This document shows, one piece after another, positions 1-7,500 of a DNA stretch of 14,830 nt. This DNA is from Chloroflexota bacterium. Lineage in GTDB: Bacteria > Chloroflexota > Limnocylindria > Limnocylindrales > CSP1-4. Made by a program: the position numbers and the translations under genes. Numbering within the stretch: position 1 is the first letter of the stretch; each line of letters begins with the position of its first letter. The stretch spans positions 1-14,830 of the forward strand of contig VGPE01000047.1 of the NCBI GenBank assembly GCA_016875645.1, written 5' to 3'. The notes under the pieces were generated by a model. The model was not told the DNA's origin. It saw only the letters and a program-made list of their open reading frames with translations, and made no database searches.

Positions 1-2
1 CG

Positions 3-479
3 GCATTCGAGCTCGGCCGGCGCCTGCTGGCGGACTGGCCGGCTGCGAGCTGGACCATCCGCTCGCCGCGCGATGTGGCGGATCGGCTGGTTCTCCAGAT
101 GGGGCGGCTGGAGCGGGAGGAACTGCGTGCGGTGGTGCTCAACGCGAAGAACACGGTCCTGCGTGTCGTCACCGTCTACCAGGGCAACGTCAGCGCCAGC
201 CTCGTGCGGGTGGGCGAACTCTTCCGGGACGCTGTCCGCCTGAACGCCAGCCGCGTGATCCTCGTCCACGACCATCCGAGCGGCGACCCCACGCCATCGC
301 CTGACGACCTTCACCTCACAGCCGAAGCTCTCGCAGCCGGCCGCCTGCTCGACATCGACGTGCTCGATCACCTCGTCGTGGGTCATGACGCCTGGGTGTC
401 GCTGCGCGACCGCGGAGTGAACTTCGATCGGGCCGACTCGCGACCTCGGCCCCGCGCCGCAACGAGCAGCGGGCCGTGA
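3..479 (+). CDS. radC: RadC/JAB-domain protein, 3' part
   Basis: This is the C-terminal part of a RadC family (MPN/JAB, formerly DUF2466) protein. The reading frame is open from base 3, so the real start lies upstream of the window. The GTG at 75 is only an internal Val codon. The zinc-binding JAMM-type signature is clear: the HDHPSGDPTPSPDD segment supplies the His-x-His ligands and the later Asp, and it sits in the usual position before a helix and the C-terminal DHLVVG strand. The biochemical role of RadC is unsettled; the old link to DNA repair is disputed, and the fold suggests a metalloprotease or nuclease-like hydrolase. Lying just before mreB is a common arrangement in bacteria. The last 20 or so residues are Arg/Ala/Ser-rich and poorly conserved. 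Family identification is certain; function is not. Confidence 0.93.
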   Translation, partial: AFELGRRLLADWPAASWTIRSPRDVADRLVLQMGRLEREELRAVVLNAKNTVLRVVTVYQGNVSASLVRVGELFRDAVRLNASRVILVHDHPSGDPTPSPDDLHLTAEALAAGRLLDIDVLDHLVVGHDAWVSLRDRGVNFDRADSRPRPRAATSSGP

Positions 480-494
480 CCTGCCGGCCGACCG

Positions 495-513
495 GGGGCC
501 GATGATGGGCCCC
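495..513 (+). terminator. GC hairpin after radC, possible terminator
   Basis: GGGGCC and GGCCCC form a perfect 6-bp stem with a 7-nt loop, 15 bases after the radC stop. No T-run follows, so this is at best a weak or factor-assisted terminator. Inference only. Confidence 0.25.
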
Positions 514-534
514 AGCGCTGCCCGGGCAACGTGC

Positions 535-594
535 GATACTGGCCCCCGGGGCGAGGCGCTGCCTCGCCGGCCCACCGGGGCTCTGCACCGAGGA
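535..594 (+). promoter_or_regulatory. Candidate mreB promoter and Shine-Dalgarno
   Basis: GATACT at 535-540 differs from a good -10 box by one base and would give a leader of about 60 nt. No convincing -35 box is visible. GAGGA at 590-594 is the only purine-rich Shine-Dalgarno before the ATG at 608; its 13-base spacing is longer than usual. Confidence 0.4.
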
Positions 595-607
595 ACCGGC
601 CCGCCGC

Positions 608-1660
608 ATGTTCGATCGCCTGTTGGGCCTGTTCTCGCGCGACATCGGCATCGATCTCGGCACGGCCAACACGCTCGTGCACGTCCGCAGGCGCGGCATC
701 GTCATCAGCGAGCCCAGCGTGGTGGCGATCGACGCGAAGACCAAGCGTGTGCTCGCCGTCGGCGCCGAGGCCAAGCGCATGGTGGGCCGGACGCCGGCCA
801 ACATCGTCGCGATCCGCCCACTCCGTGACGGGGTCATCAGCGACTTCGACGTCACCGAGCAGATGATCAAGTACTTCGTGGAGAAGGTGCACAGCTTCAC
901 GGGCGCCATCTCGCGGCCGCGGATGCTGCTGGGCATCCCCTCGGGGGTGACCGAGGTGGAGAAGCGCGCCGTCCGCGACGCGGCCCTGAACTCCGGGGCC
1001 CGCTGGGCGCGCCTGATCGAGGAGCCGATGGCCGCGGCGATCGGCGCCGGCCTGCCGGTCAGCGAGCCATCGGGCTCACTCATCGTGGACATCGGTGGCG
1101 GCACCACCGAGGTCGCGGTGATCAGTCTCGGCGGCATCGTCGTCTCGCGGTCCATCCGCATCGGCGGTGACGAGATGGACCAGGACATCGTCCAGTTCGC
1201 CCGCCGCGAATACAACCTGTTCCTCGGCGAGCGGACGGCCGAGGACATCAAGATCGCGATCGCGTCCGCATCGTCGGGCGAGTGGGACGCCCAGCGCGTG
1301 ACCCTCCGTGGCCGGGACCTCCTGACAGGCCTGCCCCGCGCGGTCGAAGTGGGCGCCGACCAGATTCGCGAGGCGATCGAGCCGTCCGTCGCCCAGATCG
1401 TGGACACGATCAAGGACACCATCGAGGAGACTCCGCCCGAACTGGTGGCCGACATCATGGACCAGGGCATCGTGCTTGCCGGCGGCGGGGCGCTCCTGGT
1501 CGGCCTGGACCGGCGGATCGCGGAGGCGACCCAGATGCCGGTCCATGTCGCCGACGATCCGCTGACCTGCGTCGCGCGCGGGACGGGCATCGTGCTCGAG
1601 GAGCTCGACAAGATGGGTCGCGTGCTCGTCGCCGACACGTACTCGCGGCCGCCGCGATAG
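608..1660 (+). CDS. mreB: Rod shape-determining protein MreB
   Basis: This encodes the bacterial actin homologue MreB, which forms membrane-attached filaments and directs lateral cell-wall synthesis. At 350 residues it is a normal full-length MreB. The sequence begins with a short amphipathic helix (MFDRLLGLFSRDIG), as expected for direct membrane binding. The ATP-binding elements are all present: DLGTANT near residues 16-22 (phosphate 1), DIGGGTTE from residue 161 (phosphate 2), and a GGGALL adenosine motif near 292. ATG 608 fits the known N-terminus and has a GAGGA upstream. It lies after radC and is followed 25 bp later by a channel gene rather than directly by mreC. An MreB-like paralogue such as Mbl cannot be excluded, but the pairing with mreC supports the main MreB. 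Confidence 0.97.
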   Translation: MFDRLLGLFSRDIGIDLGTANTLVHVRRRGIVISEPSVVAIDAKTKRVLAVGAEAKRMVGRTPANIVAIRPLRDGVISDFDVTEQMIKYFVEKVHSFTGAISRPRMLLGIPSGVTEVEKRAVRDAALNSGARWARLIEEPMAAAIGAGLPVSEPSGSLIVDIGGGTTEVAVISLGGIVVSRSIRIGGDEMDQDIVQFARREYNLFLGERTAEDIKIAIASASSGEWDAQRVTLRGRDLLTGLPRAVEVGADQIREAIEPSVAQIVDTIKDTIEETPPELVADIMDQGIVLAGGGALLVGLDRRIAEATQMPVHVADDPLTCVARGTGIVLEELDKMGRVLVADTYSRPPR

Positions 1661-1685
1661 GTCCGCGCACGCGGGGCGGGCGGAC

Positions 1686-2783
1686 GTGATCGGCTCGGGC
1701 GTCCGCGGGCGACTTTCGCGCGTCGTCCAGCTGCGTGAGATCCAGCGGGTCGGCTGGTACCTGCGCCAGGCGCGCGGCCGCCTTGACCGGCGTGTCGGCC
1801 TCGTCCTCCTGGGGCTGATCGCATTCACGGTGCTCACGGCGGCGCTGATCATCATCAGCGTCGAGGCCGACAAGGGTTTCAGCGTCGAGAACCTGGCTGC
1901 CGCGTTCTACTGGGGCGTGAACACCGTCCTCGGGTCGGGTGACCCGACCTACGTCACCACGCCCCTGGGCGGGATGGTCAGCTGGCTGCTGACGCTCACC
2001 GGGCTGGTGCTGCTGGCCGCGGCCACGGGGCTGCTGATCGGATTTGTCATCGACTTCCTGTTGAAGGAGGGCCAGGGCATGGGTGCCGCCGGCTACCGCG
2101 ACCATATCGTCGTCTGCGGCTGGAACCCCAGCGCGCGCGAACTCATCGCGGAGCTGCGCCGCGACGACTACCCGCACAAGGTGGTCCTGATCCATCGGCC
2201 CGACCGAAACCTGGCGGGCTCGGATGCGTACTACGTCCGCGGCGACGCCACCGACGGCGAGGACCTGCGGCGGGCCGGGGTCGAGCAGGCGTTCGCAGCC
2301 CTGGTCTTCCCGAGCGAGCCGACCGACGAGGCCGACATGCGGTCCATTCTCAAGGTGATGGCGATCGAGTCGATCGCGCCGTCGGTCCGGACCGTCGTGG
2401 AGGTCAACAATCCCAGGCATGTCGAGCACCTTCGCCGGGCGAAGGCCGACGAAGTGCTGGTGACATCGCGGCTCGCGTCGCGGCTACTTGCGCGCTCATC
2501 GCTCTACCCGGGACTGACGGAACTGGTCATGGACATCGTGTCGGGCGGCGAGGGCTCGGAGCTCTACCGGATCTCGATCCCGGACGAATACCAGGGCCTT
2601 GCGGTCAACGACCTGAGTGCGCGCCTCCGGACGGAGCATCGCGCCACACTGCTTTCGGTCAGCCGCGGCGGAGTGAACTTCGTCAATCCCCCGGCGGACT
2701 TCGTCATCACCCCCGGTGACGACGCCCTCGTGGTGGCGGAGGGCCTCGGGACGCTGGCGCCGCTGAAGCTGCAGCGGGCGTGA
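1686..2783 (+). CDS. Two-TM cation channel with RCK/TrkA domains
   Basis: This is a predicted ligand-gated potassium-type channel subunit (365 residues) in the inner membrane. TM1 is at about residues 38-59, a pore loop at about 70-90, and TM2 at about 97-126. An RCK_N (TrkA-N) Rossmann domain follows from about 139 to 255, with VVCGWNPSA as a variant dinucleotide loop and the conserved GDATD. An RCK_C (TrkA-C) domain spans about 292-355. The plan resembles MthK-type channels, which usually assemble as tetramers with an octameric RCK gating ring. The oddity is the filter: TVLGSGD at residues 80-86 replaces the standard TVGYGD, so ion selectivity cannot be assumed; a CASTOR/POLLUX-like relative is one alternative. 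The GTG at 1686 gives a short basic N-terminus; its Shine-Dalgarno is weak. It sits between mreB (25 bp away) and mreC (26 bp away), so cotranscription with mreB is likely. Confidence 0.88.
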   Translation: MIGSGVRGRLSRVVQLREIQRVGWYLRQARGRLDRRVGLVLLGLIAFTVLTAALIIISVEADKGFSVENLAAAFYWGVNTVLGSGDPTYVTTPLGGMVSWLLTLTGLVLLAAATGLLIGFVIDFLLKEGQGMGAAGYRDHIVVCGWNPSARELIAELRRDDYPHKVVLIHRPDRNLAGSDAYYVRGDATDGEDLRRAGVEQAFAALVFPSEPTDEADMRSILKVMAIESIAPSVRTVVEVNNPRHVEHLRRAKADEVLVTSRLASRLLARSSLYPGLTELVMDIVSGGEGSELYRISIPDEYQGLAVNDLSARLRTEHRATLLSVSRGGVNFVNPPADFVITPGDDALVVAEGLGTLAPLKLQRA

Positions 2784-2797
2784 TCCGCCGGGCGGGG

Positions 2798-2803
2798 TAG
2801 GCT
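2798..2803 (+). promoter_or_regulatory. -10 box placing mreC start at +1
   Basis: TAGGCT ends exactly seven bases before the A of the mreC ATG at 2810. If the hexamer is a real -10 box, transcription would begin on the start codon and the mRNA would be leaderless. No Shine-Dalgarno lies before this ATG. The same hexamer occurs before the repeat-protein gene at 13172. Confidence 0.45.
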
Positions 2804-2809
2804 GCCGGG

Positions 2810-3763
2810 ATGCAGGGCGCACTTGCGAATCGGGCCAACCGGCGCCGGGGGATCGCGTTCGCCGCGCTGCTCGCGATCTCCCTGGTCCTCATGGCATTCT
2901 CATCCGCGCCGCCCCTGCTCGAACTGCAGCGCGGCCTCGCCTTTGCCTTCCGGCCGGTGCAGTCGGCACTGGCCGAGGTCGGGCGCGTCGCCTCGTCGCT
3001 GGTCGGCGCGTTGGCCGACATCGACCGCCTTCGGGCAGAGAACCAGGGACTGGCGGCCGACAACGCGCGTCTCGCCGCGGAGAACGCGCGTCTCGCCGAG
3101 GTGGCCCGCGAGAACGTCGCACTCGCGGAGTTGCTCAACGTCCGCGCCACCCTCGAGTTTCGCAGCGTGGCCGCCCAGGTCGTCGCACGCGAGTCGTCGG
3201 AGTTCCGCCGGGTCGTGACGGTCGACCGGGGCACGGACGTGGGAATCGTCATCGGCGACGTGGTCGTCGCGGCCGGCGGCGCGCTGGCGGGCCGGGTGAT
3301 CGACGCGGGCCCCAACTTCGCGCGGGTGCGCCTCATCACCGACGGCCAGTCCACCGTGATCGGCCACGACGTCGCCAACGCCGCCACGGGCGAAGTCGTG
3401 GGCCAGCTGGGTGGGGCCCTCCTGATGCGCAACATCGATGCCACGCAGCGCCTCAAGATCGGCGACAACGTCATGACCGCGGGCATCGAACTTGCCGCCG
3501 GGATCCGCTCGCCCTATCCGAAGGGCCTGCTGATCGGAAGGATCGTTGACGTCAGGCGCGACCCCAACGCCGTGGTTCAGACCGCGTTCCTGGAGCCGGA
3601 CCTCGACCTCGACCGCCTGGAGTACGTGCTGGTGATCGTCGGCTATGAGGGCGGCCTGCCGGCGCCCGACGAGCAGCCGACCACGATCACGAACCCCGAC
3701 GGGACGCTGCCCGACACGGAGCAGCCGTTCCTCACGCCGGCACCCAGCCCGGGCGGGAGCTGA
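2810..3763 (+). CDS. mreC: Rod shape-determining protein MreC
   Basis: MreC is a bitopic membrane protein that links MreB to the wall-synthesis enzymes (PBP2/RodA) in the periplasm or outer wall zone. The 317-residue product has a basic start (NRANRRR), one membrane helix at about residues 14-31, a coiled coil at about 68-110 rich in Ala/Leu/Glu, and the double beta-barrel MreC domain at about 115-275 (including GVIVIGDVVVAAGG-like and PKGLLIGRIVDV segments). A Pro/Thr/Ser-rich tail of about 40 residues ends the protein. In the coiled coil a 21-nt unit coding NARLAAE is duplicated at about 3060-3101, an internal heptad duplication. The ATG at 2810 appears to be used from a leaderless transcript. 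No mreD follows. Family call is firm. Confidence 0.95.
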   Translation: MQGALANRANRRRGIAFAALLAISLVLMAFSSAPPLLELQRGLAFAFRPVQSALAEVGRVASSLVGALADIDRLRAENQGLAADNARLAAENARLAEVARENVALAELLNVRATLEFRSVAAQVVARESSEFRRVVTVDRGTDVGIVIGDVVVAAGGALAGRVIDAGPNFARVRLITDGQSTVIGHDVANAATGEVVGQLGGALLMRNIDATQRLKIGDNVMTAGIELAAGIRSPYPKGLLIGRIVDVRRDPNAVVQTAFLEPDLDLDRLEYVLVIVGYEGGLPAPDEQPTTITNPDGTLPDTEQPFLTPAPSPGGS

Positions 3764-3789
3764 GCTCGACGGTCGCAACCGTGGTCGCG

Positions 3790-3908
3790 TGCGTCCAGTG
3801 CACGACCGGACCGCCACGTTGCGCTGCCATGCGTCGGGTGCACGGCACGACCGCGGAATGCGCCGGATCCGACCTCAGTGTCGTCCTGGCGTACCGCTGG
3901 TGCACGAC
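3790..3908 (+). repeat. GTGCAC-centred repeats in mreC-rmlA gap
   Basis: The 276 bp between mreC and rmlA holds no credible gene. It does contain related sites: TGCGTCCAGTGCACGACC at 3790, TGCGTCGGGTGCACGGCACG at 3830, and a shorter GGTGCACGACA at 3899. The core GTGCAC is palindromic. The first two copies match over about 25 bp with small insertions and are 40 bp apart. They could be operator sites upstream of the rml cassette, but no known regulator's site is recognised. A weak 5-bp hairpin (ACGGT-CGCA-ACCGT, 3769-3782) follows the mreC stop. Confidence 0.4.
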
Positions 3909-4025
3909 ATGACGACATCGCGGCTGGTTCGTGCGTGTGGCGCATGGCCGGGCCGGAGACGAGCCAGAGGGATGTGCCGGCGCGGGGGCGTGGGTCTCCG
4001 ACGCTGGCCTGGCCTCCCCCGCTGC

Positions 4026-4031
4026 TACGCT
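4026..4031 (+). promoter_or_regulatory. -10 box of the rml cassette
   Basis: TACGCT ends nine bases before the A of the rmlA ATG at 4040. The predicted start of transcription is at about 4038-4040, so the rml mRNA would be leaderless or nearly so. No Shine-Dalgarno is present. No clear -35 box is seen. Confidence 0.4.
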
Positions 4032-4039
4032 GACACGCG

Positions 4040-4870
4040 ATGAAGGGGATCGTGCTGGCCGGCGGGACCGCCACGCGCCTGTTTCCGCTCACGATCGTGA
4101 CCAACAAGCACCTCTTGCCGATCTACGACCGGCCGATGATCTACTACCCGATCGAGACCCTGGCCGGCATGGGGATCCGAGAGGTGTTGGTGATCGTCGG
4201 TGGCAAGAGCGTCGGCGACGTGGTGGAACTGCTCGCAGACGGCGCCCATTTCGGCCTTGACCTCACGTACCGCTACCAGCGCGGCGCACTGGGGATCGCC
4301 CATGCGATCGGCCTGGCGCGCGACTTCGTCGGCGACGACGCGTTCTGTTGCGTCCTGGGCGACAACATCCTGCGCGGCCAGCCGCTCGCGGACGCGGCGC
4401 GGGAGTTCGAGCGCGGCCCATACGGCGCCGGTACGCTCCTCTACCGCGTGCCCGACCCGGCGCGGTTCGGCGTGGCCGAACTGGACGCGGCCGGCAACGT
4501 GGTGGGCTTCGAGGAGAAGCCCGCCAAGCCCAAGAGCAACCTCATCCCGATCGGGGTGTACTTCCTGCGCCCGGACGCGTTCGACGTGATCGACGGCCTG
4601 GCGCCGTCGGGCCGGGGGGAGTTCGAGATCACCGACGTCCTGAACCACTGCATCCCCGATCGTGGCCTCTTCGCTCCGATCTACGAGGGCGACTGGACCG
4701 ACGCGGGCACCGTGCCATCGTTGCTGCGTGCGGCGGAGATCGCCGCCGAGCATGCCGCGGAGGGCCGACTCGCCCCGCCCCCTTCGCGGCCGGCGGACCG
4801 GCGTTCGACCGACCACCCGGTCGTGATCGCCGAGGGCATGGGGCCCGCGGCCGAGCGCGCGCCATCGTGA
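4040..4870 (+). CDS. rmlA: Glucose-1-phosphate thymidylyltransferase
   Basis: RmlA (RfbA) makes dTDP-glucose from glucose-1-phosphate and dTTP, the first step to dTDP-rhamnose. The 276-residue protein has the nucleotidyltransferase loop GGTATRLFPLT at residues 8-18, where the common form is GGSGTR, so the second Gly is Ala. It also has the TNKHLLPIYDRPMIYYPI block, LGDNI with Asp108, FEEKP with Lys160, and GDWTDAGT at 218-224, whose Asp helps bind metal. All are typical of RmlA. The last 35 residues are Pro/Arg/Ala-rich, lie outside the fold and look disordered. Its TGA overlaps the GTG start of rmlB (GTGA), so the two are probably translationally coupled. A dTTP rather than UTP preference is inferred from the cassette. 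Confidence 0.93.
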   Translation: MKGIVLAGGTATRLFPLTIVTNKHLLPIYDRPMIYYPIETLAGMGIREVLVIVGGKSVGDVVELLADGAHFGLDLTYRYQRGALGIAHAIGLARDFVGDDAFCCVLGDNILRGQPLADAAREFERGPYGAGTLLYRVPDPARFGVAELDAAGNVVGFEEKPAKPKSNLIPIGVYFLRPDAFDVIDGLAPSGRGEFEITDVLNHCIPDRGLFAPIYEGDWTDAGTVPSLLRAAEIAAEHAAEGRLAPPPSRPADRRSTDHPVVIAEGMGPAAERAPS

Positions 4871-5976
4871 CCGACGGCGAAGGCGAGGGCGAGGGCAAGC
4901 TGGCCTTCGCGCTGCCCGAGCGGCCCCATCTGCTCGTCACCGGTGGCGCCGGCTTCATCGGCTCGGCGTTCGTGCGCGATGTCCTGGCGCGGCGAGATGG
5001 CACGCGCATCACGGTCCTCGACAAGCTCACCTACGCGGGCAACCGCGAGAACCTCGCGCCGGCCCTCGCCGACGAGGAGCAGGGAGCGCGCCTGCGCTTC
5101 ATCCAGGGCGACATCGCGGACCCGGACGCCGTGGCGCCGCTCGTGGCCGAGGCCGACGCGGTGCTCAACTTCGCTGCGGAATCGCACGTGGACCGCTCCA
5201 TCCTGGACCCGGAGGCGTTCCTCACGACCGGCGTCATCGGCGTCCATGTGCTGCTCGAAGCGGTTCGGCGGACGCAGTCAAGCCGCCCCATCCGTTTCCT
5301 GCAGGTCAGCACCGATGAGGTCTACGGCTCTCTCGGCCAGGACGACGCGGCCTGGACCGAGTCGTCGCCGCTCGCGCCACGCTCGCCGTACGCCGCGGCC
5401 AAGGCGGCCGGCGACCTGCTGGTGCGCAGCTACGTCGTCACCTACGGGGTGGACGCCGTCATCACCCGCGGCTCCAACACGTACGGCCCCTTCCAGCACC
5501 CGGAGAAGCTGATCCCCCTGTTCCTCACCAACGCCATCGACGACGCACCGCTGCCGCTGTACGGGGATGGGATGCAGCGGCGCGACTGGCTGTACGTGTC
5601 AGATCACGCGGGCGCGATCGAGCACGTCCTGCGCCGCGGCCGCGGCGGCGAGGCCTACAACGTGGCCGGCGAGGCCGAACTGCCCAACCGTGAAGTGGTG
5701 GCGGCCCTCCTGGAACGACTGGGGAAGCCCTGGTCGCTGGTCCGGCGGGTCGAGGACCGGCCCGGCCACGATCGGCGCTACGCGATGGACGGCGCGAAGA
5801 TCCATGCGCTCGGCTGGCGGAATCGCGTGCCGTTCCCCGAGGGACTCGGGCGCACGGTGGACTGGTTCATCGCCAATCGGGAGTGGTGGCGCGCCGTCAG
5901 GTCGGGTGAATGGGACGTCTACTACCGGCGCCAGTACGAGCGCCGGCTCGCCACCTCGACGAACGCGGAGCGCTGA
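4867..5976 (+). CDS. rmlB: dTDP-glucose 4,6-dehydratase
   Basis: RmlB removes water from dTDP-glucose to give dTDP-4-keto-6-deoxyglucose, using bound NAD+. It is an extended short-chain dehydrogenase of 369 residues. The start at GTG 4867 overlaps the rmlA stop. The frame is open further upstream to 4348, but that part lies wholly inside rmlA and is not homologous. Visible motifs are the NAD loop GGAGFIG (residues 26-32), NFAAESHVDRS (101-111), the catalytic STDEVYG with Thr149-Asp150-Glu151, and SPYAAAK with Tyr175 and Lys179. The first 20 residues carry a short Gly-Glu repeat (GEGEGEG) not needed for the fold. The protein is a little longer than usual at both ends. rmlD follows after 9 bp. 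Confidence 0.95.
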   Translation: MTDGEGEGEGKLAFALPERPHLLVTGGAGFIGSAFVRDVLARRDGTRITVLDKLTYAGNRENLAPALADEEQGARLRFIQGDIADPDAVAPLVAEADAVLNFAAESHVDRSILDPEAFLTTGVIGVHVLLEAVRRTQSSRPIRFLQVSTDEVYGSLGQDDAAWTESSPLAPRSPYAAAKAAGDLLVRSYVVTYGVDAVITRGSNTYGPFQHPEKLIPLFLTNAIDDAPLPLYGDGMQRRDWLYVSDHAGAIEHVLRRGRGGEAYNVAGEAELPNREVVAALLERLGKPWSLVRRVEDRPGHDRRYAMDGAKIHALGWRNRVPFPEGLGRTVDWFIANREWWRAVRSGEWDVYYRRQYERRLATSTNAER

Positions 5977-5985
5977 GGCCGCGGC

Positions 5986-6906
5986 ATGCGCGTGGCAGTG
6001 ACGGGGGCCGGCGGTCGGCTGGGGCGGGCATTGATCGCCGCGCTCGAGGATGCGCCGTTCACCGGACCGGCCGGGCCCACCGCCTGGACACGGGCGGACT
6101 TCGACCTTGATTTTCCTGCGGGCATCGTGCCGTTGCTGGAGCGCGACCGGCCGGAGGTGGTCATCAACGCCGCCGCCTGGACCGACGTTGACGGTTGCGC
6201 CCGCAACCCATCGCTGGCCGGCGCTCGGAACGCGGACGCGGTCGGGGTCCTGGCAGGCGCCGCGGCTGTCGCGGGCGTCGACCTGATCCAGATCAGCACC
6301 AACGAGGTCTTCGACAGCCGCCGCACGGACGGCCGCGGGTACGCGCCCGACGACTTGCCCGACCCGATCAACGCGTACGGCGCGTCCAAGCTCGGCGGCG
6401 AGCTCGCCGCGCGAAGGGCATTCGCCGGGGGCCGCGGTCAGCTCGCGATCGTGCGCACCTCGTGGCTGTACGGCCCGCCCGGTAACGACTTCCCGCAGAA
6501 GATCCTCGCCGCGGCCGACCGCGCGCGCGATGCCGGCCAGCCGCTCAGGGTGGTGGCCGACGAGATCGGCTCACCGACGTTCAGTGAGGATCTTGCCGAG
6601 GCAATCGTCGGCCTGCTGTGGGCAGGCGACATCCGCGGTACCCACGACGGAATCCACCACATCGTGAACACCGGCCACACGTCGCGCGCGGGCTGGGCGC
6701 GCGAGCTCCTGCGACAGCTGGGCCGCGACGACCCGATCGAGGAGGTGCCCGCATCCACGTGGCCGCGCGCCTCGACGCCGCTACTCTGGGGCGTCCTGGC
6801 CCCGACGCCGCTACCTGACGGGGAGCTGATGCCGACCTGGCAGGTTGCGCTGGCCCACTACCTGCCAACCCTGCGGCGGCAGCTCGTTGAGGCTGGCGCG
6901 CGATGA
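5986..6906 (+). CDS. rmlD: dTDP-4-dehydrorhamnose reductase
   Basis: RmlD performs the final NAD(P)H-dependent reduction to dTDP-L-rhamnose. The product has 306 residues, normal for the family. The cofactor loop GAGGRLG lies at residues 7-13, INAAAWTDVDG at 60-70, the catalytic Thr in ISTNEVF at 103-109, and YGASK (Tyr131, Lys135) is the catalytic pair. RTSWLYG follows at 157-163. Usual RmlD proteins have STDYVF; STNEVF is closer to the dehydratase form, so a related 4-ketoreductase acting on another dTDP-deoxysugar is possible. The ATG at 5986 is 9 bp after rmlB, and its TGA overlaps the next ATG (ATGA at 6903-6906). The gene order here is A-B-D-C. Confidence 0.9.
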   Translation: MRVAVTGAGGRLGRALIAALEDAPFTGPAGPTAWTRADFDLDFPAGIVPLLERDRPEVVINAAAWTDVDGCARNPSLAGARNADAVGVLAGAAAVAGVDLIQISTNEVFDSRRTDGRGYAPDDLPDPINAYGASKLGGELAARRAFAGGRGQLAIVRTSWLYGPPGNDFPQKILAAADRARDAGQPLRVVADEIGSPTFSEDLAEAIVGLLWAGDIRGTHDGIHHIVNTGHTSRAGWARELLRQLGRDDPIEEVPASTWPRASTPLLWGVLAPTPLPDGELMPTWQVALAHYLPTLRRQLVEAGAR

Positions 6907-7466
6907 CGACCGACCGTCCCCCGTCAGCGCTGCTCGACGTCCGATTCGGTGCCGTTGCGCGATTCGACGACAACCGTGGCTCCTTCCGCGAGCTGTGGCG
7001 CGCCAGCCAGATGCCCGACGAGCGGTTCGTGCAGGCGAACATCTCGACGTCGTCCGCCGGCGTCCTGCGCGGGCTGCACTACCACCGCCGCCAGCTCGAC
7101 CTCTGGATCGTGGCCCGCGGGCGCGCCTTCGTGGCGCTGGTGGACGTGCGGCCACTCCTGACAGGGACCGGCTTCCGCGCTCTCGTCGAGACCCGCGAAC
7201 TCGTCGCCGACGACTGGCTGGTCATCCCGGCCGGCGTGGCGCACGGCTTCATGGCCCTCGAGCCACTCGAGCTCATCTACTTCGTGACCAACGAGTACGA
7301 CGGCAGCGACGAGCTGGGCTTCGCCTGGGACGATCCGGCGGTCGGCGTGCCGTGGCCGGACGTCGCTCCGACTGCGGACGGGCGCCCGATCCTCTCCGAC
7401 CGCGATCGCACCAACCCGCCGCTGGCGGAGCTGGTGGCGCGTCTGCAGGGGCCATCGCCCGGCTGA
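6903..7466 (+). CDS. rmlC: dTDP-4-dehydrorhamnose 3,5-epimerase-like protein
   Basis: This is a cupin-fold RmlC-family epimerase of 187 residues. In the standard pathway RmlC epimerises C3 and C5 of dTDP-4-keto-6-deoxyglucose before RmlD acts. Matching features are DNRGSFRELW (23-32), the catalytic-His block GVLRGLHYH (His59), IPAGVAHGF (108-116), Tyr132 in TNEYDG, and the closing WDDP...WP. The stretch after the active His reads RRQLDLWIV, where classical RmlC has a QGKLV-type motif with an active-site Lys; that Lys is replaced by Asp66. The protein therefore belongs to an RmlC-like branch, and the exact epimerisation (3,5 or only one centre) is not certain. It is translationally coupled to rmlD by an ATGA overlap and is the last gene of the cassette. 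Confidence 0.85.
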   Translation: MTTDRPPSALLDVRFGAVARFDDNRGSFRELWRASQMPDERFVQANISTSSAGVLRGLHYHRRQLDLWIVARGRAFVALVDVRPLLTGTGFRALVETRELVADDWLVIPAGVAHGFMALEPLELIYFVTNEYDGSDELGFAWDDPAVGVPWPDVAPTADGRPILSDRDRTNPPLAELVARLQGPSPG

Positions 7467-7500
7467 CCCGGCCCGGGGGTGGCCCTGTGTTGGGCAAGGC

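Noticed and set aside
316..1824. 502-codon minus-strand open frame opposite mreB
   Set aside because: It is antisense to a certain mreB, has Ser/Arg/Pro-rich composition and no recognisable motif.
3764..4039. Remnant of mreD or a small gene in the gap
   Set aside because: No frame shows the hydrophobic helices of MreD or any coding-like composition.
4348..4866. Long N-terminal extension of rmlB
   Set aside because: It lies wholly inside rmlA in another frame and is not dehydratase-like; GTG 4867 puts the NAD loop at the normal place.
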